From NCBI GenBank assembly GCA_049604415.1, contig JBMYTN010000012.1:1-64000 (forward strand): a DNA stretch of 64,000 nt. Direction: 5' to 3'. Of this stretch, positions 17,715 through 23,452 are shown in pieces. The position numbers and the translations under genes are program-made. The number at the start of each line of letters is the position of its first letter. The stretch's first letter is position 1. The notes beneath the pieces were generated by a model. That model was not told the DNA's origin. It ran no database searches and saw only the letters and a list, made by a program, of their open reading frames with translations. Source of the DNA: JBMYTN01 sp049604415 (GTDB taxonomy: Bacteria > Pseudomonadota > Alphaproteobacteria > Rhodospirillales > Rhodospirillaceae).

Positions 17715-17730
17715 TGTGATACACATCACA
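17715..17730. promoter_or_regulatory. Perfect CRP-type palindrome TGTGA-N6-TCACA
   Basis: TGTGATACACATCACA matches both CRP half-sites perfectly with the 6-nt spacer. It overlaps the first base of the terminator stem, and the carD start is 526 bp further on, so its target is unclear. Confidence 0.5.
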
Positions 17731-17761
17731 AGTCCGTCGCGTCTCGTGGCGGACTTTTTTT
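17730..17761 (+). terminator. Rho-independent terminator after fdxA
   Basis: AAGTCCG (17730-17736) pairs with CGGACTT (17750-17756), extended by four weaker pairs around a 5-nt loop, and seven T follow (17755-17761). It is 154 bp past the fdxA stop, so it could also end a short transcript of its own. Confidence 0.75.
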
Positions 17762-18256
17762 GCCCCTAGGCCCCGGCACCACTAACCCGGGAGTCCGCCC
17801 TGACGCAGACCCAGACATCTGTTGGATCCGCATCCGGGCGGTTTTCGTCTTAGGGGAGCCTCGTCCTCAGCCTGGACGGGCGGGTCGACCCGGCCTTGCA
17901 GCGGCCACCAGCGGTGATCCGACCCCATTCCGGATTGAGGCCCCGATGCCCGGAACGGCAATCCTGCGTTCCCGGCCCTTGAGTCAGATGTTTCTTGGGG
18001 GACTTTCCAACCCGCATCGCCCGGCGACCCTTCCGAACCGAAACCAGAGGCACGAGTTTCGGACATGCTGGATCCGGCCATGTGGTCCCATACAGACGAC
18101 AGCTGAACCGTCCCCACCTTGGGACGGAGGCTGGATCTCTGTCCCTTAAGGTCAAAAACATCTGGATTTTAAAGGGTTTTTGGACGATTTGCTTCCTCGT
18201 CCAGAATTGTGCGAACGCCTGCTGTTCCAGGCTCATGAGACGGAGAGAGAAATTAC

Positions 18257-18754
18257 ATGTCCAGTCAGATGAGCTTCACCCCGGGTGATTACGTGGTCTA
18301 TCCGACCCATGGCGTGGGAAAAGTCACCGAGATTGAGCTGAAGTCCTATGGTGGCGTCGACCTGGAATTGCTGGTCGTCAAATTTGAGCGCGATCGCATG
18401 ACCCTGCGCGTGCCGCTGCCCAAGGTCGCCAATTCCGGCCTGCGTCGTCTGTCGACCCAAAAGGAAATGACCACGGCGTTGACCACCCTGAAGGGCAAAG
18501 CTCGGATCAAGCGCACCATGTGGAGCCGTCGCGCCCAGGAATATGAAGCCAAGATCAATTCCGGCGACCCGCAATCCATCGCCGAAGTGGTCCGCGATCT
18601 GTACCGCAATGCCAATCAGCCGGAACAGTCCTATTCCGAGCGTCAGATCTATGAACTGGCCCTGGAGCGTTTGACCTGTGAATTGGCCGCCGTCGAACAA
18701 ATCGACGCCACTGCCGCGACCGAAAAGGTCGAAAAAATGTTGCGCGCTGCCTGA
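18257..18754 (+). CDS. carD: CarD/CdnL-family RNA polymerase-binding regulator
   Basis: 165 aa. Residues about 1-65 form the RNA-polymerase interacting domain (Tudor-like, FTPGDYVVYPTHGVGKVTEI), which contacts the beta subunit. The rest is the helical DNA-minor-groove domain, with the Trp of MWSRRAQEY that props open the promoter bubble. CarD/CdnL stabilises open complexes at rRNA and other promoters. The start is preceded by GGAGAGAG and separated from the leader by a hairpin. A strong terminator follows at 18791-18830. Confidence 0.95.
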   Translation: MSSQMSFTPGDYVVYPTHGVGKVTEIELKSYGGVDLELLVVKFERDRMTLRVPLPKVANSGLRRLSTQKEMTTALTTLKGKARIKRTMWSRRAQEYEAKINSGDPQSIAEVVRDLYRNANQPEQSYSERQIYELALERLTCELAAVEQIDATAATEKVEKMLRAA

Positions 18755-18775
18755 TCCAAACCGGGTCTTTGGCGG

Positions 18776-19672
18776 GTGACCGCGTTGACACCCCCGCGTC
18801 GTGCAGATCCACGGCGCGGGGGTTTTCTTTGCACCGTGACCCTGCTCCTGGGGGCCCTGCTCCTGAGCGCTTTGCCGGTCGACGCAGCGGCAACGGACGC
18901 CCAGCGCTCCGACCACCCGACCCCGTATCACATCACCGGCCCGGCCCCGGGAGGCGGGTGGCACACCGCAGAGGGGGCGCAGCTGGCAACCCCCTTGATC
19001 CGCCTGTTGGCCGCCCAGGGGGAGGGAGACCCCGGCGTCCCCTGGCCCCTGCCGGGACAGTCAACCCCGTTGCTGGTCACGTCCCCCGATGCTGAACCAG
19101 GGCAAGATCGCCATGGCCGGTTGATCGGACCCTGGCATGTGCCCGACAGCGCCGCCGAGGACACCCTTAGCACCCTCTTGCTGCGTCAAGGCTTGGCCGT
19201 TCTGCTTAGGGAAACCGATAGTCCCGATCCGTTGCGCTTAGCAGAACGTCAGGCTCGCAGGGAGGGACTCGGAGTCTGGGCCAAGACAAGCCACGCCGCC
19301 TTTCCGTTGCCGACCGATCGTCCAACCTTGTTGGAGCCCTGGCTGGGCCAATTCATTGCTTTGGAAGGACAGGTTCAAAGCGTCAGCCATATTGGACGCT
19401 GGGTCTATGTCAATTTCGGGTCTGACTGGCGCGATGATGTCACGGTGTCCTTCCCCGCGACCCTGCTCAAGCAGGCGGAAAAGCGCGGCTTGGACCCCTT
19501 GACCTGGGAGGGCGCCACCCTGCGCGCCCGGGGCATTTTAACCTCCCGCAATGGTCCGATGATCACCTTGGACAACTTGGATGGCCTCACCGCAATCCAG
19601 CCCGACCGCTCTCTCCCTCCTGCCCCCGAACCGGGCATTGACCAAAACACGGCGCGCCCCGACATAAAATAG
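18776..19672 (+). CDS. Secreted thermonuclease-like (SNase-fold) protein
   Basis: Up to 298 aa. A signal peptide (TVTLLLGALLLSALPVDAAA) is followed by an SNase-type segment: DRHGRLIGPWHV, then LLRQGLAVLL and AERQARREGLGVWA, which is the usual nuclease end. A C-terminal OB-like part follows (LEGQVQSVSHIGRWVYVNFG). The catalytic arginine/glutamate set of active staphylococcal nuclease could not be placed with confidence. The start is uncertain: GTG 18776 has no proper ribosome binding site, TTG 18785 follows GGCGGG by 8 nt, and GTG 18836 would clear the carD terminator but leave a signal peptide without charged residues. The 5' coding part doubles as the carD terminator hairpin. Confidence 0.7.
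   Translation: MTALTPPRRADPRRGGFLCTVTLLLGALLLSALPVDAAATDAQRSDHPTPYHITGPAPGGGWHTAEGAQLATPLIRLLAAQGEGDPGVPWPLPGQSTPLLVTSPDAEPGQDRHGRLIGPWHVPDSAAEDTLSTLLLRQGLAVLLRETDSPDPLRLAERQARREGLGVWAKTSHAAFPLPTDRPTLLEPWLGQFIALEGQVQSVSHIGRWVYVNFGSDWRDDVTVSFPATLLKQAEKRGLDPLTWEGATLRARGILTSRNGPMITLDNLDGLTAIQPDRSLPPAPEPGIDQNTARPDIK
18791..18830 (+). terminator. Rho-independent terminator of carD
   Basis: CCCCCGCGTCGTG (18791-18803) pairs with CACGGCGCGGGGG (18810-18822) around CAGATC, followed by TTTTCTTT (18823-18830). This is a very strong stem; it lies inside the first codons of the nuclease-like gene. Confidence 0.88.
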
Positions 19673-19772
19673 TCTCGGAAACGATCCGGCTCTGGCATGA
19701 TGGCGCAGAATGGTCGGTCCACTGAGACTATCGATCAGGCCTTCTATTGAAAAAAAGCGGTTTGTCTTTTTC

Positions 19773-20921
19773 ATGCACAGATCCCGACCTGCCACCCCTG
19801 CGGACCTTACTGCGGATTTCTACCCGGCCATTGAGCCGGCGCGCTCTGGCTATTTGAAGGTCGAGCATCCGCATCGGCTCTATTGGGAGGAATGCGGCAA
19901 TCCCAATGGCATTCCGGTGTTGTTTGTGCATGGTGGCCCCGGGGCGGGCTCCGCGCCGTTTTGCCGCCGCTATTTTGACCCGCAGATCTGGCGCATCATC
20001 CTGTTTGATCAACGCGGGGCCGGGCGCTCGCGACCGCTGGCCTCGGTGGACAACAACACCACCTGGGCGCTGGTCGACGATATGGAAAGCTTGCGCCAGC
20101 ATTTGGGGGTTGAGCGCTGGGTGATGTTTGGCGGCTCCTGGGGCAGCACCTTGTCCCTGGCCTATGGCATCACCCATCCGGAACGCTGCTTGGCCTTTGT
20201 GCTGCGCGGGGTATTTTTGTTTCGGGCTTTTGAGGTCGACTGGTTTCTGAACGGCATGGGCCGGTTTTTCCCCGAAGCGGCGGACCGCTTCCGTCAGTTT
20301 TTGCCCGAAGAAGAGCGCGAAGACCTGCTGGTCAGCTATCACCGCCGCCTGATGGATCCTGATCCCTCGGTCCATTTGCCCGCCGCCCGGGTCTGGAGCT
20401 CCTATGAGGACCATTGCGCCCGGTTGGTGCCGCGCTATGGCGAGGATTCTGACGGCCCTGGTGCCTTGGCTCTGGCCCGGGCCGAATGTCACTTCATGAT
20501 CAATCACGGCTTTTTGCGCGAAGGCGAAATCCTGGAGAACATCCACCGCATCACCCATCTGCCCTGCCACATTGTCCAGGGCCGTTATGATGTGGTCTGC
20601 CCGCCGGTCTCCGCACGGGACCTGCATCTGGCCTGGCCCGACAGCCAGTTGTCCGTGATTGCCGATGCGGGCCATTCCGCCCTGGAGCCCGGCATTCGCA
20701 GCGCGCTGGTGTCTTCCTGCCGGGTGGTAGCCAAACAAATATTGGCTGCGTCCCACCGCACCCCCTTCTCCCGCATCCCGCCCCTGGACGGAGACGACCC
20801 ACCGCCGCCAAAGGCAAAGCGCAAGGTCGCAACGGATGTGCTGGACGGCGATGGGGATGGCCCCCGAGGCCTCGCCGCTGGCAAAGCCGCCATGGCGGCA
20901 GCCTTTGCCCGCTGGCGCTAA
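19773..20921 (+). CDS. pip: Proline iminopeptidase (alpha/beta hydrolase, S33)
   Basis: 382 aa from ATG 19773; an ATG at 19710 would add 21 residues that no family member needs. It removes N-terminal proline from peptides in the cytosol. Diagnostic features are YPAIEPARSGYLKV near the start, the oxyanion loop VLFVHGGPGAG, the DQRGAGRS loop and the nucleophile GGSWGS; the acidic and His triad residues are in the last third (GRYDVVCPP, ADAGHSALEPG). The C-terminus carries about 70 extra Pro/Lys/Ala-rich residues beyond the hydrolase fold (PPLDGDDPPPPKAKRKV), which are probably disordered. It is same-strand with the nuclease-like gene. Confidence 0.93.
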   Translation: MHRSRPATPADLTADFYPAIEPARSGYLKVEHPHRLYWEECGNPNGIPVLFVHGGPGAGSAPFCRRYFDPQIWRIILFDQRGAGRSRPLASVDNNTTWALVDDMESLRQHLGVERWVMFGGSWGSTLSLAYGITHPERCLAFVLRGVFLFRAFEVDWFLNGMGRFFPEAADRFRQFLPEEEREDLLVSYHRRLMDPDPSVHLPAARVWSSYEDHCARLVPRYGEDSDGPGALALARAECHFMINHGFLREGEILENIHRITHLPCHIVQGRYDVVCPPVSARDLHLAWPDSQLSVIADAGHSALEPGIRSALVSSCRVVAKQILAASHRTPFSRIPPLDGDDPPPPKAKRKVATDVLDGDGDGPRGLAAGKAAMAAAFARWR

Positions 20922-20953
20922 CTCCTTTAAGGTGCCGTCCTTCTTTTGGATCC

Positions 20954-20988
20954 AGAGCGGGTGCGCCAAACATGGCGCGACCCGCTCT
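20954..20988. terminator. Hairpin after proline iminopeptidase gene
   Basis: AGAGCGGGT (20954-20962) pairs with ACCCGCTCT (20980-20988), and GCGCC (20963-20967) pairs with GGCGC (20974-20978) inside it, with one bulged G. It lies 33 bp after the stop. No U-tract follows, so it may stall or protect rather than terminate. Confidence 0.5.
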
Positions 20989-20997
20989 AGCGCCTTT

Positions 20998-21043
20998 GGG
21001 CGCGGCCAAGCGGGCTACGCCCGCGCCCGGCGAGGGCAGAACA
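20998..21043 (+). repeat. REP-like dispersed hairpin element, copy 1
   Basis: This 46-bp stretch contains GGCCAAGCGGGC, loop TAC, then GCCCGC (6-bp perfect stem 21010-21015 / 21019-21024) and GCCCGGCGAGGGC. It matches the reverse complement of 23238-23283 at 37 of 46 positions, and one stem pair changes from G-C to C-G between copies. It ends 3 bp before the MBL hydrolase start and supplies its GAGGG ribosome binding site. Confidence 0.6.
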
Positions 21044-21046
21044 AAC

Positions 21047-21703
21047 ATGATGACAAAGGGGACGGGGATGGGGCTGGCCTTCAAGACCACCGCTGTGACG
21101 GCATTTTCGCAAAACTGCTCGCTGATCTGGTGCGAGGAGACCAAAAAGGCCGCGCTGGTGGATCCCGGCGGCGAGGCCGACCACCTGCTGGAGCTGGTCG
21201 AGGCCGAGGGGCTGACCCTAGAGAAGATCCTGGTCACCCATGGCCATCTGGACCATGCCGGAGCGGTGCAGGAGCTGGCCACCCGCACCAACTGCCCCAT
21301 AGAAGGCCCGCATCCGGAAGACGCCTTCTGGATTGATGGCATGGACGAGCAATCCCGGGCCTTCGGACTGCCGACCTCTGGCCCATTCACGCCGACCCGC
21401 TGGCTTGATCACGACGCCCGGGTGACCTTGGGCAATGTGGTGCTGCAGGTGGTGCATTGCCCGGGCCATACGCCGGGGCATGTGGTGTTTGTCTCGGTGG
21501 ATGATCGGATCGCCTTTGTCGGCGATGTGCTGTTTGCCGGGTCCATCGGCCGGACCGATTTCCCGCGCGGCAATCATGGGGATCTGATCCGCTCGATCAA
21601 AGAGCGTTTGCTGCCGCTTGGCAGCGACATCCGCTTCGTCCCAGGCCATGGGCCGATGTCGAGCTTCGGGGCCGAGGCGCGCAACAACCCCTACCTCGTC
21701 TGA
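21047..21703 (+). CDS. MBL-fold metal hydrolase (glyoxalase II-like, YcbL type)
   Basis: 218 aa from ATG 21047. The metallo-beta-lactamase signature THGHLDHAG sits near residue 65, with two further histidine ligands in HCPGHTPGHVVF and the aspartate in GDVLFAGSIGRTDFPRG, all typical of YcbL-type glyoxalase II-like hydrolases that bind zinc or iron. FVPGHGPMSS closes the site. Substrate is probably a thioester (hydroxyacylglutathione or similar), but many members are uncharacterised. The gene is preceded by a REP-like element whose end gives the ribosome binding site. Confidence 0.9.
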   Translation: MMTKGTGMGLAFKTTAVTAFSQNCSLIWCEETKKAALVDPGGEADHLLELVEAEGLTLEKILVTHGHLDHAGAVQELATRTNCPIEGPHPEDAFWIDGMDEQSRAFGLPTSGPFTPTRWLDHDARVTLGNVVLQVVHCPGHTPGHVVFVSVDDRIAFVGDVLFAGSIGRTDFPRGNHGDLIRSIKERLLPLGSDIRFVPGHGPMSSFGAEARNNPYLV

Positions 21704-21726
21704 ACCCCCTTAAGCTGCAGGACGGC

Positions 21727-22074
21727 TCAAGCTTGACGCCGTCCGCTGGTCAGCCGGGTCAGCTGCAGATAATCGTGAAAGTCACTGAGGAAGAAGTGAC
21801 GATTATCGGGCTGATCCATACGCTTGACCGTGTCCTCCTCCTGGGCCTTCAGGGCCCGGGCGGTGCGCAGGAAGCTTTCCGGCAGACCGGCATTGAAGGG
21901 CGAGGGATCCTGCATCAGCCGGATCACTTGATTAAACAAAAACAAGAACTTGTCTTCGCTGGTGTCCTCGCCGATCGGGGCGCGATAGGCCGTTTCGGCT
22001 GCGCCTTCATAAAGCGAGAACAAGGCGAGGTAGTCCTCGACTGTTGGACCTGGATGCGCCGCACTGAACATCAT
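21727..22074 (-). CDS. Hypothetical soluble protein, 115 aa
   Basis: 115 aa, starts at the ATG pair at 22074 with AAGGTGG just upstream on its strand. It is helical and polar (ALFSLYEGAAETAYRAP, FLFLFNQVIRLMQDPSP, FLSDFHDYLQLTRLTSG), with no signal peptide or membrane helix. The composition and ribosome site argue for a real gene, and nothing sits opposite. It converges with the MBL hydrolase gene. No family recognised. Confidence 0.65.
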   Translation of the reverse strand: MMFSAAHPGPTVEDYLALFSLYEGAAETAYRAPIGEDTSEDKFLFLFNQVIRLMQDPSPFNAGLPESFLRTARALKAQEEDTVKRMDQPDNRHFFLSDFHDYLQLTRLTSGRRQA

Positions 22075-22416
22075 GGCACCACCTTGGCTTTGGCTGTTCC
22101 AAAGACGCTGTGGGGGCCCAGGGCCTGATCCGGTCCGGTGCCCTCACACACCATCTGCCCAAAAGGGTGTCGTGCTGTAAGAGAACCGTCAAGACAAAAC
22201 TTGACTAAAACAAATGGGTATTTTGCGAAAATTGCGACAAAACCAATAATTTCATGGCATTAGCCGCCAATCCATGGCACACTCTTTTTGGGTTAGTGTG
22301 ATCAGAATGCATCACCCTGTGGGCTCTGCCCCACAACCCACCTCCCGAAGAAGCGGGAGTGCGCCCCGGAAAGACGGGCATCCCATTGAAAAAATGACGG
22401 TCCTTGGACGAGGCGC
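22075..22416. other. Divergent promoter region, no gene seen
   Basis: 342 bp between the 115-aa gene and the pentapeptide-repeat gene. The middle (22195-22275) is markedly A/T-rich and includes TTGACT at 22209 and the short direct repeat CATGGCA (22254 and 22273 area). An inverted repeat TCCCG-AAGAAG-CGGGA lies near 22346. These look like divergent promoters; no exact -10 could be fixed. Confidence 0.4.
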
Positions 22417-23037
22417 ATGGTTTCCGCTGTGGAATCCCTTTCGCTGTCGAGCGCCCTGTCTGGTGTCACAACCACCGACCGGGTTGCTCCGGTATCGCGC
22501 AGCTCTGCCACCTCTGGGGTGGCGGTGTCGGACGTGCTTGGCCGCCAGGGTCGGTCCTCTGAGGGCCGGGTGATCCAGGACATTGTTGATCTCAGCCCCG
22601 AAGCCCGTTCCGTGTTGCGCAGTGCGGCCTCGGAACGTCTCGCGGAGGCGGGCACCACCACCGTCCTGGAATTCTCAGCCGCAGATAATTTCGAAGCCGG
22701 GGTGCAGAGCTTTATTGACGTGCGCAGCAGCCAGCGTGGGGTCTTTAACGGGGTCGGCACCGATTTGTTTGCCGGTGGCAGTTTCATTGGTCAGGATCTG
22801 CGCGGGGCGCAGTTTTCCGCCTCTGATTTGACCGGCACGGATTTCTCCGGCGCGACTTTGCGCGATGCGGATTTTGGCAGCGCGTCGGTGGAGGGTGCGT
22901 CCTTCAATGGCGCTGATCTGTCCGGGGCCGATCTGTCCAACACCACCGGCCTGACCTTCGAGCAGATCCAGGGCGCCAAGCTCTCCGGTGACACCCTGCT
23001 GCCCAGCGACATTGCCGAGAGGATCGGCGGCGCATAG
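22417..23037 (+). CDS. Pentapeptide-repeat protein with Ser-rich N-terminus
   Basis: 206 aa. Residues 1-100 are Ser/Val/Arg-rich with one segment, VIQDIVDLSPEARSVLRSA, reminiscent of short DxVxLS motifs of flagellar-type small proteins. Residues about 125-175 are a pentapeptide-repeat quadrilateral helix: IGQDLRGAQFSASDLTGTDF, then ATLRDADFGSASVEGASF and GADLSGADLSNT, with the A(D/N)LxX pattern. The C-terminal part (FEQIQGAKLSGDTLLPSDI) resembles the end of such repeats. Function is unknown; the family ranges from DNA-mimic proteins to structural ones. The gene is alone on its strand, followed by tRNA-Arg. Confidence 0.8.
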   Translation: MVSAVESLSLSSALSGVTTTDRVAPVSRSSATSGVAVSDVLGRQGRSSEGRVIQDIVDLSPEARSVLRSAASERLAEAGTTTVLEFSAADNFEAGVQSFIDVRSSQRGVFNGVGTDLFAGGSFIGQDLRGAQFSASDLTGTDFSGATLRDADFGSASVEGASFNGADLSGADLSNTTGLTFEQIQGAKLSGDTLLPSDIAERIGGA

Positions 23038-23158
23038 GCACAAGAGCGCGCCCTTTAAAACGCCTGCCCCTTGAGCAAACCCCTTGGGTTTAGTATGTCT
23101 TTTGCCGTTGGAGAGGGGGCTTCTGAAGCGCCCCAAACCCGCCTTGCCCTTTGGCATT

Positions 23159-23235
23159 GTCCCCGTAGCTCAGCAGGATAGAGCACAGGATTCCTAATCC
23201 TGGGGCCACTGGTTCGAATCCAGTCGGGGACACCA
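23159..23235 (+). tRNA. tRNA-Arg (anticodon CCU)
   Basis: Acceptor GTCCCCG (23159-23165) pairs with CGGGGAC (23225-23231), followed by A and an encoded CCA. The anticodon stem CAGGA/TCCTG holds TTCCTAA, giving anticodon CCT (CCU), which decodes AGG. The T-arm has GGTTCGAATCC. Class I tRNA of 77 nt with CCA. Confidence 0.97.
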
Positions 23236-23237
23236 TT

Positions 23238-23283
23238 TTTTCGGCCCTCGCCGGGCGCGGCTTAACGCCGCTTGGCCCCGCCC
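23238..23283 (-). repeat. REP-like dispersed hairpin element, copy 2
   Basis: Read on the minus strand, it has GGCCAAGCGGC, loop GTTAA, GCCGC and GCCCGGCGAGGGC, and matches copy 1 (20998-21043) at 37 of 46 positions. Stem pairing is kept with a G-C to C-G swap. It lies directly after tRNA-Arg. Confidence 0.6.
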
Positions 23284-23319
23284 GCAATAGACTCTCCGAT
23301 CACAAAGTGATCGGGATAC

Positions 23320-23393
23320 TTTTCGGCCCTCGTCGGGCATCTTTTGTGTCTCACGACATATCGCTGCGCTCCTGTCTCCGACAGGGCGGGCCA
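23320..23393 (+). repeat. Mosaic of repeat fragments: partial REP arm plus third copy of the 82-bp repeat
   Basis: TTTTCGGCCCTCGTCGGGC (23320-23338) repeats 23238-23256 with one mismatch. It runs straight into GCATCTTTTGTGTCTCACG and the rest of the 3' two-thirds of the tandem repeat found at 36080-36244 (CGCTCCTGTCTCCGAC is shared), ending near CGGGCCAT. Confidence 0.65.
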
Positions 23394-23406
23394 TTTCCGT
23401 ACATCA

Positions 23407-23445
23407 GGGTCCAAGTCCGCGACGGTTGACTCGCGGACTTGGCCC
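23407..23445. terminator. Hairpin between tRNA-Arg and the DM9 gene
   Basis: CCAAGTCCGCGA (23411-23422) pairs perfectly with 23431-23442, extended by GGG/CCC across one bulged T; loop CGGTTGAC. On the plus strand a TTTTTATTTT tract follows, fitting termination of the tRNA-side transcript; on the minus strand it lies just after the DM9 gene. Confidence 0.7.
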
Positions 23446-23452
23446 TCGGTTT

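Larger units (their letters stand above)
17577..18256. other. 680-bp gap: terminator, CRP-type palindrome and long carD leader
   Basis: No credible protein gene lies here. From left to right it contains the CRP-type palindrome (17715-17730), the terminator that follows it (17730-17761), and a 495-bp stretch before carD that can fold. Possible stems are CCCCTA (17763-17768) with TAGGGG (17851-17856), CCGTCCC (18108-18114) with GGGACGG (18121-18127), and TGGACGA (18181-18187) with TCGTCCA (18197-18203), the last about 54 nt before the carD ATG. It may be a carD leader RNA or hide a small RNA. No tmRNA, RNase P or SRP RNA signature was recognised. Confidence 0.5.

Noticed and set aside
22271..22290. 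Possible sigma-54 promoter (TGGCAC)
   Set aside because: The -12 GC is missing at the required 10-nt spacing.
23090..23394. Two open frames antisense to tRNA-Arg and the repeats
   Set aside because: They are translations of tRNA and repeat DNA, with no ribosome site.
23159..23452. Integration site at tRNA-Arg
   Set aside because: No integrase gene and no duplication of the tRNA 3' end were found.
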